Source of the DNA: Hippasteria phrygiana | Taxonomy: Eukaryota; Echinodermata; Asteroidea; Valvatida; Goniasteridae | Length of the DNA stretch: 64,000 bases | Assembly (NCBI GenBank): GCA_037893225.1 | Contig: JAZGUH010000087.1 | Location: forward strand, 1,302,001 to 1,366,000 | Direction of reading: 5' to 3' | In this document: piece by piece, positions 14,050 through 28,432 of the stretch | How the letters are laid out: every line of letters begins with the position of its first letter | Position numbering within the stretch: the first letter of the stretch is position 1 | Translations under genes and position numbers: made by a program | Notes under the pieces: model-generated | The model's input: the letters and a program-made list of their open reading frames with translations, nothing else | The model's database searches: none | What the model was told of the DNA's origin: nothing

Positions 14050-17000
14050 ATGAAATATCAACCAAATTCAGTAATTTTGACGTGTATGGATAGCTTAGAT
14101 CTGGCGCTACATGTTGCAATTATCGGCGGCTTCTTAGAGTTAACACTTGTGGAGAAAATTCAAACCTCGCAATGTTTATTTTCTTTCCGGCCAACATCTG
14201 TGTACATGTTACCGTCTATTTATTGCTTCATGCTTGTCAAATTCCCTGGGGTATGGACTTGCTTTACTCATTCATAATTGCATGAAATATCAACCAAATG
14301 CAGTAATTTTGACATGTATGTATAGCTTAGATCTGGCGCTACATGTTGCAATCATCGGCGGCTTCCCAGAGTTAAAACTTGTGGAGAAAATTCAAACCTC
14401 GCAATGTTTATTTTCTTTCCGGCCAACATCTGTGTACATGTTACCGTCTATTTATTGCTCCATGCATGTCAAATTCCCAGGGGTATGGACTTGCTTTATT
14501 CATTCATAATTGCATGAAATATCAACCAAATGCAGTATTTTTGACATGTATGGATAGCTTAGATCTGGCGCTACATGTTGCAATCATCGGCGGCTTCTTA
14601 GAGTTAACACTTGTGGAGAAAATTCAAACCTCGCAATGTTTATTTTCTTTCCGGCCAACATCTGTGTACATGTTACCGTCTATTTATTGCTCCATGCCTG
14701 TCAAATTCCCTGGGGTATGGACTTGCTTTACTCATTCATAATTGCATGAAATATCAACCAAATGCAGTAATTTTGACATGTATGTATAGCTTAGATCTGG
14801 CGCTACATGTTGCAATCATCGGCGGCTTCCCAGAGTTAAAACTTGTGGAGAAAATTCAAACCTCGCAATGTTTATTTTCTTTCCGGCCAACATCTGTGTG
14901 CATATTACCGTCTATTTATTGCTCCATGCATGTCAAATTCCCTGGGGTATGGACTTGCTTTACTCATTCATAATTGCATGAAATATCAACCAAATTCAGT
15001 AATTTTGACATGTATGGATAGCTTAGATCTGGCGCTACATGTTGCAATTATCGGCGTCTTCTTAGAGTTAACACTTGTGGAGAAAATTCAAACCTCGCAA
15101 TGTTTATTTTCTTTCCGGCCAACATCTGTGTACATGTTACCGTCTATTTATTGCTCCATGCCTTTCAAATTCCCTGGGGTATGGACTTGCTTTACTCATT
15201 CATAATTGCATGAAATATCAACCAAATGCAGTAATTTTGACATGTATGTATAGCTTAGATCTGGCGCTACATGTTGCAATCATCGGCGGCTTCCCAGAGT
15301 TAAAACTTGTGGAGAAAATTCAAACCTCGCAATGTTTATTTTCTTTCCGGCCAACATCTGTGTACATGTTACCGTCTATTTATTGCTCCATGCCTGTCAA
15401 ATTCCCTGGGGTATGGACTTGCTTTACTCATTCATAATTGCATGAAATATCAACCAAATGCAGTAATTTTGACATGTATGTATAGCTTAGATCTGGCGCT
15501 ACATGTTGCAATCATCGGCGGCTTCCCAGAGTTAAAACTTGTGGAGAAAATTCAAACCTCGCAATGTTTATTTTCTTTCCGGCCAACATCTGTGTGCATA
15601 TTACCGTCTATTTATTGCTCCATGCATGTCAAATTCCCTGGGGTATGGACTTGCTTTACTCATTCATAATTGCATGAAATATCAACCAAATTCAGTAATT
15701 TTGACATGTATGGATAGCTTAGATCTGGCGCTACATGTTGCAATTATCGGCGTCTTCTTAGAGTTAACACTTGTGGAGAAAATTCAAACCTCGCAATGTT
15801 TATTTTCTTTCCGGCCAACATCTGTGTACATGTTACCGTCTATTTATTGCTTCATGCCTGTCAAATTCCCTGGGGTATGGACTTGCTTTACTCATTCATA
15901 ATTGCATGAAATATCAACCAAATGCAGTAATTTTGACATGTATGTATAGCTTAGATCTGGCGCTACATGTTGCAATCATCGGCGGCTTCCCAGAGTTAAA
16001 ACTTGTGGAGAAAATTCAAACCTCGCAATGTTTATTTTCTTTCCGGCCAACATCTGTGTACATGTTACCGTCTATTTATTGCTCCATGCATGTCAAATTC
16101 CCAGGGGTATGGACTTGCTTTATTCATTCATAATTGCATGAAATATCAACCAAATGCAGTATTTTTGACATGTATGGATAGCTTAGATCTGGCGCTACAT
16201 GTTGCAATCATCGGCGGCTTCCCAGAGTTAAAACTTGTGGAGAAAATTCAAACCTCGCAATGTTTATTTTCTTTCCGGCCAACATCTGTGTACATGTTAC
16301 CGTCTATTTATTGCTCCATGCCTGTCAAATTCCCTGGGGTATGGACTTGCTTTACTCATTCATAATTGCATGAAATATCAACCAAATTCAGTAATTTTGA
16401 CATGTATGGCTAGCTTAGGTCTGGCGCTACATGTTGCAATTATCGGCGGCTTCTTAGAGTTAACACTTGTGGAGAAAATTCAAACCTCGCAATGTTTATT
16501 TTCTTTCCGGCCAACATCTGTGTACATGTTACCGTCTATTTATTGCTCCATGCCTGTCAAATTCCCTGGGGTATGGACTTGCTTTACTCATTCATAATTG
16601 CATGAAATATCAACCAAATGCAGTAATTTTGACATGTATGTATAGCTTAGATCTGGCGCTACATGTTGCAATCATCGGCGGCTTCCCAGAGTTAAAACGT
16701 GTGGAGAAAATTCAAACCTCGCAATGTTTATTTTCTTTCCGGCCAACATCTGTGTACATATTACCGTCTATTTATTGCTCCATGCATGTCAAATTCCCTG
16801 GGGTATGGACTTGCTTTATTCATTCATAATTGCATGAAATATCAACCAAATGCAGTATTTTTGACATGTATGGATAGCTTAGATCTGGCACTACATGTTG
16901 CAATCATCGGCGGCTTCCTAGAGTTAAAACTTGTGGAGAAAATTCAAACCTCGCAATGTTTATTTTCTTTCCGGCCAACATCTGTGTACATGTTACCGTC

Positions 17001-19384
17001 TATTTATTGCTCCATGCATGTCAAATTCCCTGGGGTATGGACTTGCTTTACTCATTCATAATTGCATGAAATATCAACCAAATGCAGTATTTTTGACATG
17101 TATGGATAGCTTAGATCTGGCGCTACATGTTGCAATCATCGGCGGCTTCCTAGAGTTAAAGCTTGTGGAGAAAATTCAAACCTCGCAATGTTTATTTTCT
17201 TTCCGGCCAACATCTGTGTACATGTTACCGTCTATTTATTGCTCCATGCATGTCAAATTCCCTGAGGTATGGACTTGCTTTACTCATTCATAATTGCATG
17301 AAATATCAACCAAATGCAGTAATTTTGACATGTATGTATAGCTTAGATCTGGCGCTACATGTTGCAATCATCGGCGGCTTCCCAGAGTTAAAACTTGTGG
17401 AGAAAATTCAAACCTCGCAATGTTTATTTTCTTTCCGGCCAACATCTGTGTGCATATTACCGTCTATTTATTGCTCCATGCATGTCAAATTCCCTGGGGT
17501 ATGGACTTGCTTTACTCATTCATAATTGCATGAAATATCAACCAAATTCAGTAATTTTGACATGTATGGATAGCTTAGATCTGGCGCTACATGTTGCAAT
17601 TATCGGCGGCTTCTTAGAGTTAACACTTGTGGAGAAAATTCAAACCTCGCAATGTTTATTTTCTTTCCGGCCAACATCTGTGTACATGTTACCGTCTATT
17701 TATTGCTTCATGCATGTGAAATTCCCTGGGGTATGGACTTGCTTTACTCATTCATAATTGCATGAAATATCAACCAAATGCAGTAATTTTGACATGTATG
17801 TATAGCTTAGATCTGGCGCTACATGTTGCAATCATCGGCGGCTTCCCAGAGTTAAAACTTGTGGAGAAAATTCAAACCTCGCAATGTTTATTTTCTTTCC
17901 GGCCAACATCTGTGTGCATATTACCGTCTATTTATTGCTCCATGCATGTCAAATTCCCTGGGGTATGGACTTGCTTTACTCATTCATAATTGCATGAAAT
18001 ATCAACCAAATTCAGTATTTTGACATGTATGGATAGCTTAGATCTGGCGCTACATGTTGCAATTATCGGCGGCTTCTTAGAGTTAACACTTGTGGAGAAA
18101 ATTCAAACCTCGCAATGTTTATTTTCTTTCCGGCCAACATCTGTGTACATGTTACCGTCTATTTATTGCTTCATGCTTGTCAAATTCCCTGGGGTATGGA
18201 CTTGCTTTACTCATTCATAATTGCATGAAATATCAACCAAATGCAGTAATTTTGACATGTATGTATAGCTTAGATCTGGCGCTACATGTTGCAATCATCG
18301 GCGGCTTCCCAGAGTTAAAACTTGTGGAGAAAATTCAAACCTCGCAATGTTTATTTTCTTTCCGGCCAACATCTGTGTACATGTTACCGTCTATTTATTG
18401 CTCCATGCCTGTCAAATTCCCTGGGGTATGGACTTGCTTTACTCATTCATAATTGCATGAAATATCAACCAAATTCAGTAATTTTGACATGTATGGATAG
18501 CTTAGATCTGGCGCTACATGTTGCAATTATCGGCGGCTTCTTAGAGTTAACACTTGTGGAGAAAATTCAAACCTCGCAATGTTTATTTTCTTTCCGGCCA
18601 ACATCTGTGTACATGTTACCGTCTATTTATTGCTCCATGCCTGTCAAATTCCCTGGGGTATGGACTTGCTTTACTCATTCATAATTGCATGAAATATCAA
18701 CCAAATGCAGTAATTTTGACATGTATGTATAGCTTAGATCTGGCGCTACATGTTGCAATCATCGGCGGCTTCCCAGAGTTAAAACTTGTGGAGAAAATTC
18801 AAACCTCGCAATGTTTATTTTCTTTCCGGCCAACATCTGTGTGCATATTACCGTCTATTTATTGCTCCATGCATGTCAAATTCCCTGGGGTATGGACTTG
18901 CTTTACTCATTCATAATTGCATGAAATATCAACCAAATTCAGTAATTTTGACATGTATAGATAGCTTAGATCTGGCGCTACATGTTGCAATTATCGGCGG
19001 CTTCTTAGAGTTAACACTTGTGGAGAAAATTCAAACCTCGCAATGTTTATTTTCTTTCCGGCCAACATCTGTGTACATGTTACCGTCTATTTATTGCTCC
19101 ATGCCTGTCAAATTCCCTGGGGTATGGACTTGCTTTACTCATTCATAATTGCATGAAATATCAACCAAATGCAGTAATTTTGACATGTATGTATAGCTTA
19201 GATCTGGCGCTACATGTTGCAATCATCGGCGGCTTCCCAGAGTTAAAACTTGTGGAGAAAATTCAAACCTCGCAATGTTTATTTTCTTTCCGGCCAACAT
19301 CTGTGTGCATATTACCGTCTATTTATTGCTCCATGCATGTCAAATTCCCTGGGGTATGGACTTGCTTTACTCATTCATAATTGC
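14050..19384. repeat. Segmental duplication copy 2, 23 monomers
   Basis: Same monomer order as 8251-13817 except that the F monomer after Bp is missing, so Bp (15210-15441) is followed directly by D. Length 5335 bp equals 23 x 232 minus one. Since duplication it has gained private changes that copy 1 lacks: G to T at 15164, T to G at 16699 and C to G at 17718. These few differences over about 5.3 kb point to a recent event. Confidence 0.9.
17994..18224. repeat. 231-bp A monomer with single-base deletion, copy 2
   Basis: Same deletion at about 18017, exactly 5567 bp after copy 1. Neighbours are again D on the left and Bp on the right. It belongs to the second copy of the large segmental duplication. 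Confidence 0.93.
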
Positions 19385-22168
19385 ATGAAATATCAACCAA
19401 ATTCAGTAATTTTGACATGTATGGATAGCTTAGATCTGGCGCTACATGTTGCAATTATCGGCGTCTTCTTAGAGTTAACACTTGTGGAGAAAATTCAAAC
19501 CTCGCAATGTTTATTTTCTTTCCGGCCAACATCTGTGTACATGTTACCGTCTATTTATTGCTTCATGCCTGTCAAATTCCCTGGGGTATGGACTTGCTTT
19601 ACTCATTCATAATTGCATGAAATATCAACCAAATGCAGTAATTTTGACATGTATGTATAGCTTAGATCTGGCGCTACATGTTGCAATCATCGGCGGCTTC
19701 CCAGAGTTAAAACTTGTGGAGAAAATTCAAACCTCGCAATGTTTATTTTCTTTCCGGCCAACATCTGTGTACATGTTACCGTCTATTTATTGCTCCATGC
19801 CTGTCAAATTCCCTGGGGTATGGACTTGCTTTACTCATTCATAATTGCATGAAATATCAACCAAATGCAGTAATTTTGACATGTATGTATAGCTTAGATC
19901 TGGCGCTACATGTTGCAATCATCGGCGGCTTCCCAGAGTTAAAACTTGTGGAGAAAATTCAAACCTCGCAATGTTTATTTTCTTTCCGGCCAACATCTGT
20001 GTGCATATTACCGTCTATTTATTGCTCCATGCATGTCAAATTCCCTGGGGTATGGACTTGCTTTACTCATTCATAATTGCATGAAATATCAACCAAATTC
20101 AGTAATTTTGACATGTATAGATAGCTTAGATCTGGCGCTACATGTTGCAATTATCGGCGGCTTCTTAGAGTTAACACTTGTGGAGAAAATTCAAACCTCG
20201 CAATGTTTATTTTCTTTCCGGCCAACATCTGTGTACATGTTACCGTCTATTTATTGCTCCATGCCTGTCAAATTCCCTGGGGTATGGACTTGCTTTACTC
20301 ATTCATAATTGCATGAAATATCAACCAAATGCAGTAATTTTGACATGTATGTATAGCTTAGATCTGGCGCTACATGTTGCAATCATCGGCGGCTTCCCAG
20401 AGTTAAAACTTGTGGAGAAAATTCAAACCTCGCAATGTTTATTTTCTTTCCGGCCAACATCTGTGTGCATATTACCGTCTATTTATTGCTCCATGCATGT
20501 CAAATTCCCTGGGGTATGGACTTGCTTTACTCATTCATAATTGCATGAAATATCAACCAAATTCAGTAATTTTGACATGTATGGATAGCTTAGATCTGGC
20601 GCTACATGTTGCAATTATCGGCGTCTTCTTAGAGTTAACACTTGTGGAGAAAATTCAAACCTCGCAATGTTTATTTTCTTTCCGGCCAACATCTGTGTAC
20701 ATGTTACCGTCTATTTATTGCTTCATGCCTGTCAAATTCCCTGGGGTATGGACTTGCTTTACTCATTCATAATTGCATGAAATATCAACCAAATGCAGTA
20801 ATTTTGACATGTATGTATAGCTTAGATCTGGCGCTACATGTTGCAATCATCGGCGGCTTCCCAGAGTTAAAACTTGTGGAGAAAATTCAAACCTCGCAAT
20901 GTTTATTTTCTTTCCGGCCAACATCTGTGTACATGTTACCGTCTATTTATTGCTCCATGCATGTCAAATTCCCAGGGGTATGGACTTGCTTTATTCATTC
21001 ATAATTGCATGAAATATCAACCAAATGCAGTATTTTTGACATGTATGGATAGCTTAGATCTGGCGCTACATGTTGCAATCATCGGCGGCTTCCCAGAGTT
21101 AAAACTTGTGGAGAAAATTCAAACCTCGCAATGTTTATTTTCTTTCCGGCCAACATCTGTGTACATGTTACCGTCTATTTATTGCTCCATGCCTGTCAAA
21201 TTCCCTGGGGTATGGACTTGCTTTACTCATTCATAATTGCATGAAATATCAACCAAATTCAGTAATTTTGACATGTATGGCTAGCTTAGGTCTGGCGCTA
21301 CATGTTGCAATTATCGGCGGCTTCTTAGAGTTAACACTTGTGGAGAAAATTCAAACCTCGCAATGTTTATTTTCTTTCCGGCCAACATCTGTGTACATGT
21401 TACCGTCTATTTATTGCTCCATGCCTGTCAAATTCCCTGGGGTATGGACTTGCTTTACTCATTCATAATTGCATGAAATATCAACCAAATGCAGTAATTT
21501 TGACATGTATGTATAGCTTAGATCTGGCGCTACATGTTGCAATCATCGGCGGCTTCCCAGAGTTAAAACTTGTGGAGAAAATTCAAACCTCGCAATGTTT
21601 ATTTTCTTTCCGGCCAACATCTGTGTACATATTACCGTCTATTTATTGCTCCATGCATGTCAAATTCCCTGGGGTATGGACTTGCTTTATTCATTCATAA
21701 TTGCATGAAATATCAACCAAATGCAGTATTTTTGACATGTATGGATAGCTTAGATCTGGCGCTACATGTTGCAATCATCGGCGGCTTCCTAGAGTTAAAG
21801 CTTGTGGAGAAAATTCAAACCTCGCAATGTTTATTTTCTTTCCGGCCAACATCTGTGTACATGTTACCGTCTATTTATTGCTCCATGCCTGTCAAATTCC
21901 CTGAGGTATGGACTTGCTTTACTCATTCATAATTGCATGAAATATCAACCAAATGCAGTAATTTTGACATGTATGTATAGCTTAGATCTGGCGCTACATG
22001 TTGCAATCATCGGCGGCTTCCCAGAGTTAAAACTTGTGGAGAAAATTCAAACCTCGCAATGTTTATTTTCTTTCCGGCCAACATCTGTGTGCATATTACC
22101 GTCTATTTATTGCTCCATGCATGTCAAATTCCCTGGGGTATGGACTTGCTTTACTCATTCATAATTGC
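19385..22168. repeat. 12 monomers with a shortened internal 5-mer
   Basis: Order: VFP, Bp, D, J, D, VFP, B, Cp, E, Y, CE, D. The run Bp-D-J-D-VFP (19617-20776) is a 7-mer unit that has lost Bf and F. The later B-Cp-E-Y run matches the 16-monomer order, but a single CE stands where Ch plus CE are found elsewhere, another one-monomer loss. The monomer at 21705 has lost the GCACTAC mark of its relatives at 11323 and 16890. Confidence 0.8.
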
Positions 22169-23560
22169 ATGAAATATCAACCAAATTCAGTAATTTTGAC
22201 ATGTATGGATAGCTTAGATCTGGCGCTACATGTTGCAATTATCGGCGGCTTCTTAGAGTTAACACTTGTGGAGAAAATTCAAACCTCGCAATGTTTATTT
22301 TCTTTCCGGCCAACATCTGTGTACATGTTACCGTCTATTTATTGCTTCATGCTTGTCAAATTCCCTGGGGTATGGACTTGCTTTACTCATTCATAATTGC
22401 ATGAAATATCAACCAAATGCAGTAATTTTGACATGTATGTATAGCTTAGATCTGGCGCTACATGTTGCAATCATCGGCGGCTTCCCAGAGTTAAAACTTG
22501 TGGAGAAAATTCAAACCTCGCAATGTTTATTTTCTTTCCGGCCAACATCTGTGTACATGTTACCGTCTATTTATTGCTCCATGCCTGTCAAATTCCCTGG
22601 GGTATGGACTTGCTTTACTCATTCATAATTGCATGAAATATCAACCAAATTCAGTAATTTTGACATGTATGGATAGCTTAGATCTGGCGCTACATGTTGC
22701 AATTATCGGCGGCTTCTTAGAGTTAACACTTGTGGAGAAAATTCAAACCTCGCAATGTTTATTTTCTTTCCGGCCAACATCTGTGTACATGTTACCGTCT
22801 ATTTATTGCTCCATGCCTGTCAAATTCCCTGGGGTATGGACTTGCTTTACTCATTCATAATTGCATGAAATATCAACCAAATGCAGTAATTTTGACATGT
22901 ATGTATAGCTTAGATCTGGCGCTACATGTTGCAATCATCGGCGGCTTCCCAGAGTTAAAACTTGTGGAGAAAATTCAAACCTCGCAATGTTTATTTTCTT
23001 TCCGGCCAACATCTGTGTGCATATTACCGTCTATTTATTGCTCCATGCATGTCAAATTCCCTGGGGTATGGACTTGCTTTACTCATTCATAATTGCATGA
23101 AATATCAACCAAATTCAGTAATTTTGACATGTATAGATAGCTTAGATCTGGCGCTACATGTTGCAATTATCGGCGGCTTCTTAGAGTTAACACTTGTGGA
23201 GAAAATTCAAACCTCGCAATGTTTATTTTCTTTCCGGCCAACATCTGTGTACATGTTACCGTCTATTTATTGCTCCATGCCTGTCAAATTCCCTGAGGTA
23301 TGGACTTGCTTTACTCATTCATAATTGCATGAAATATCAACCAAATGCAGTAATTTTGACATGTATGTATAGCTTAGATCTGGCGCTACATGTTGCAATC
23401 ATCGGCGGCTTCCCAGAGTTAAAACTTGTGGAGAAAATTCAAACCTCGCAATGTTTATTTTCTTTCCGGCCAACATCTGTGTGCATATTACCGTCTATTT
23501 ATTGCTCCATGCATGTCAAATTCCCTGGGGTATGGACTTGCTTTACTCATTCATAATTGC
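22169..23560. repeat. 6-monomer unit, 1392 bp
   Basis: Order: A, Bp, F, D, J, D. It repeats as the first six monomers of the following 7-mer, so it is a 7-mer lacking its VFP monomer. Its J copy carries A200 (CCCTGAGG), an allele otherwise confined to C-type monomers, which suggests local conversion of the right end of J. Confidence 0.82.
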
Positions 23561-26500
23561 ATGAAATATCAACCAAATTCAGTAATTTTGACATGTATGG
23601 ATAGCTTAGATCTGGCGCTACATGTTGCAATTATCGGCGGCTTCTTAGAGTTAACACTTGTGGAGAAAATTCAAACCTCGCAATGTTTATTTTCTTTCCG
23701 GCCAACATCTGTGTACATGTTACCGTCTATTTATTGCTTCATGCTTGTCAAATTCCCTGGGGTATGGACTTGCTTTACTCATTCATAATTGCATGAAATA
23801 TCAACCAAATGCAGTAATTTTGACATGTATGTATAGCTTAGATCTGGCGCTACATGTTGCAATCATCGGCGGCTTCCCAGAGTTAAAACTTGTGGAGAAA
23901 ATTCAAACCTCGCAATGTTTATTTTCTTTCCGGCCAACATCTGTGTACATGTTACCGTCTATTTATTGCTCCATGCCTGTCAAATTCCCTGGGGTATGGA
24001 CTTGCTTTACTCATTCATAATTGCATGAAATATCAACCAAATTCAGTAATTTTGACATGTATGGATAGCTTAGATCTGGCGCTACATGTTGCAATTATCG
24101 GCGGCTTCTTAGAGTTAACACTTGTGGAGAAAATTCAAACCTCGCAATGTTTATTTTCTTTCCGGCCAACATCTGTGTACATGTTACCGTCTATTTATTG
24201 CTCCATGCCTGTCAAATTCCCTGGGGTATGGACTTGCTTTACTCATTCATAATTGCATGAAATATCAACCAAATGCAGTAATTTTGACATGTATGTATAG
24301 CTTAGATCTGGCGCTACATGTTGCAATCATCGGCGGCTTCCCAGAGTTAAAACTTGTGGAGAAAATTCAAACCTCGCAATGTTTATTTTCTTTCCGGCCA
24401 ACATCTGTGTGCATATTACCGTCTATTTATTGCTCCATGCATGTCAAATTCCCTGGGGTATGGACTTGCTTTACTCATTCATAATTGCATGAAATATCAA
24501 CCAAATTCAGTAATTTTGACATGTATAGATAGCTTAGATCTGGCGCTACATGTTGCAATTATCGGCGGCTTCTTAGAGTTAACACTTGTGGAGAAAATTC
24601 AAACCTCGCAATGTTTATTTTCTTTCCGGCCAACATCTGTGTACATGTTACCGTCTATTTATTGCTCCATGCCTGTCAAATTCCCTGGGGTATGGACTTG
24701 CTTTACTCATTCATAATTGCATGAAATATCAACCAAATGCAGTAATTTTGACATGTATGTATAGCTTAGATCTGGCGCTACATGTTGCAATCATCGGCGG
24801 CTTCCCAGAGTTAAAACTTGTGGAGAAAATTCAAACCTCGCAATGTTTATTTTCTTTCCGGCCAACATCTGTGTGCATATTACCGTCTATTTATTGCTCC
24901 ATGCATGTCAAATTCCCTGGGGTATGGACTTGCTTTACTCATTCATAATTGCATGAAATATCAACCAAATTCAGTAATTTTGACATGTATGGATAGCTTA
25001 GATCTGGCGCTACATGTTGCAATTATCGGCGTCTTCTTAGAGTTAACACTTGTGGAGAAAATTCAAACCTCGCAATGTTTATTTTCTTTCCGGCCAACAT
25101 CTGTGTACATGTTACCGTCTATTTATTGCTTCATGCCTGTCAAATTCCCTGGGGTATGGACTTGCTTTACTCATTCATAATTGCATGAAATATCAACCAA
25201 ATGCAGTAATTTTGACATGTATGTATAGCTTAGATCTGGCGCTACATGTTGCAATCATCGGCGGCTTCCCAGAGTTAAAACTTGTGGAGAAAATTCAAAC
25301 CTCGCAATGTTTATTTTCTTTCCGGCCAACATCTGTGTACATGTTACCGTCTATTTATTGCTTCATGCTTGTCAAATTCCCTGGGGTATGGACTTGCTTT
25401 ACTCATTCATAATTGCATGAAATATCAACCAAATGCAGTAATTTTGACATGTATGTATAGCTTAGATCTGGCGCTACATGTTGCAATCATCGGCGGCTTC
25501 CCAGAGTTAAAACTTGTGGAGAAAATTCAAACCTCGCAATGTTTATTTTCTTTCCGGCCAACATCTGTGTACATGTTACCGTCTATTTATTGCTCCATGC
25601 CTGTCAAATTCCCTGGGGTATGGACTTGCTTTACTCATTCATAATTGCATGAAATATCAACCAAATTCAGTAATTTTGACATGTATGGATAGCTTAGATC
25701 TGGCGCTACATGTTGCAATTATCGGCGGCTTCTTAGAGTTAACACTTGTGGAGAAAATTCAAACCTCGCAATGTTTATTTTCTTTCCGGCCAACATCTGT
25801 GTACATGTTACCGTCTATTTATTGCTCCATGCCTGTCAAATTCCCTGGGGTATGGACTTGCTTTACTCATTCATAATTGCATGAAATATCAACCAAATGC
25901 AGTAATTTTGACATGTATGTATAGCTTAGATCTGGCGCTACATGTTGCAATCATCGGCGGCTTCCCAGAGTTAAAACTTGTGGAGAAAATTCAAACCTCG
26001 CAATGTTTATTTTCTTTCCGGCCAACATCTGTGTGCATATTACCGTCTATTTATTGCTCCATGCATGTCAAATTCCCTGGGGTATGGACTTGCTTTACTC
26101 ATTCATAATTGCATGAAATATCAACCAAATTCAGTAATTTTGACATGTATAGATAGCTTAGATCTGGCGCTACATGTTGCAATTATCGGCGGCTTCTTAG
26201 AGTTAACACTTGTGGAGAAAATTCAAACCTCGCAATGTTTATTTTCTTTCCGGCCAACATCTGTGTACATGTTACCGTCTATTTATTGCTCCATGCCTGT
26301 CAAATTCCCTGGGGTATGGACTTGCTTTACTCATTCATAATTGCATGAAATATCAACCAAATGCAGTAATTTTGACATGTATGTATAGCTTAGATCTGGC
26401 GCTACATGTTGCAATCATCGGCGGCTTCCCAGAGTTAAAACTTGTGGAGAAAATTCAAACCTCGCAATGTTTATTTTCTTTCCGGCCAACATCTGTGTGC

Positions 26501-28432
26501 ATATTACCGTCTATTTATTGCTCCATGCATGTCAAATTCCCTGGGGTATGGACTTGCTTTACTCATTCATAATTGCATGAAATATCAACCAAATTCAGTA
26601 ATTTTGACATGTATGGATAGCTTAGATCTGGCGCTACATGTTGCAATTATCGGCGTCTTCTTAGAGTTAACACTTGTGGAGAAAATTCAAACCTCGCAAT
26701 GTTTATTTTCTTTCCGGCCAACATCTGTGTACATGTTACCGTCTATTTATTGCTTCATGCCTGTCAAATTCCCTGGGGTATGGACTTGCTTTACTCATTC
26801 ATAATTGCATGAAATATCAACCAAATGCAGTAATTTTGACATGTATGTATAGCTTAGATCTGGCGCTACATGTTGCAATCATCGGCGGCTTCCCAGAGTT
26901 AAAACTTGTGGAGAAAATTCAAACCTCGCAATGTTTATTTTCTTTCCGGCCAACATCTGTGTACATGTTACCGTCTATTTATTGCTTCATGCTTGTCAAA
27001 TTCCCTGGGGTATGGACTTGCTTTACTCATTCATAATTGCATGAAATATCAACCAAATGCAGTAATTTTGACATGTATGTATAGCTTAGATCTGGCGCTA
27101 CATGTTGCAATCATCGGCGGCTTCCCAGAGTTAAAACTTGTGGAGAAAATTCAAACCTCGCAATGTTTATTTTCTTTCCGGCCAACATCTGTGTACATGT
27201 TACCGTCTATTTATTGCTCCATGCCTGTCAAATTCCCTGGGGTATGGACTTGCTTTACTCATTCATAATTGCATGAAATATCAACCAAATTCAGTAATTT
27301 TGACATGTATGGATAGCTTAGATCTGGCGCTACATGTTGCAATTATCGGCGGCTTCTTAGAGTTAACACTTGTGGAGAAAATTCAAACCTCGCAATGTTT
27401 ATTTTCTTTCCGGCCAACATCTGTGTACATGTTACCGTCTATTTATTGCTCCATGCCTGTCAAATTCCCTGGGGTATGGACTTGCTTTACTCATTCATAA
27501 TTGCATGAAATATCAACCAAATGCAGTAATTTTGACATGTATGTATAGCTTAGATCTGGCGCTACATGTTGCAATCATCGGCGGCTTCCCAGAGTTAAAA
27601 CTTGTGGAGAAAATTCAAACCTCGCAATGTTTATTTTCTTTCCGGCCAACATCTGTGTGCATATTACCGTCTATTTATTGCTCCATGCATGTCAAATTCC
27701 CTGGGGTATGGACTTGCTTTACTCATTCATAATTGCATGAAATATCAACCAAATTCAGTAATTTTGACATGTATAGATAGCTTAGATCTGGCGCTACATG
27801 TTGCAATTATCGGCGGCTTCTTAGAGTTAACACTTGTGGAGAAAATTCAAACCTCGCAATGTTTATTTTCTTTCCGGCCAACATCTGTGTACATGTTACC
27901 GTCTATTTATTGCTCCATGCCTGTCAAATTCCCTGGGGTATGGACTTGCTTTACTCATTCATAATTGCATGAAATATCAACCAAATGCAGTAATTTTGAC
28001 ATGTATGTATAGCTTAGATCTGGCGCTACATGTTGCAATCATCGGCGGCTTCCCAGAGTTAAAACTTGTGGAGAAAATTCAAACCTCGCAATGTTTATTT
28101 TCTTTCCGGCCAACATCTGTGTGCATATTACCGTCTATTTATTGCTCCATGCATGTCAAATTCCCTGGGGTATGGACTTGCTTTACTCATTCATAATTGC
28201 ATGAAATATCAACCAAATTCAGTAATTTTGACATGTATGGATAGCTTAGATCTGGCGCTACATGTTGCAATTATCGGCGTCTTCTTAGAGTTAACACTTG
28301 TGGAGAAAATTCAAACCTCGCAATGTTTATTTTCTTTCCGGCCAACATCTGTGTACATGTTACCGTCTATTTATTGCTTCATGCCTGTCAAATTCCCTGG
28401 GGTATGGACTTGCTTTACTCATTCATAATTGC
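23561..28432. repeat. Three tandem 7-monomer higher-order repeats of 1624 bp
   Basis: Three consecutive units of 1624 bp: A-Bp-F-D-J-D-VFP (23561-25184), then Bf-Bp-F-D-J-D-VFP twice (25185-26808 and 26809-28432). The second and third are the same in every diagnostic and private site I checked. Bf (T179, T185 with C85 C86) looks like a B/A chimera: B alleles on the left and A alleles at the right end. This is the cleanest short-period higher-order segment in the left half. Confidence 0.9.
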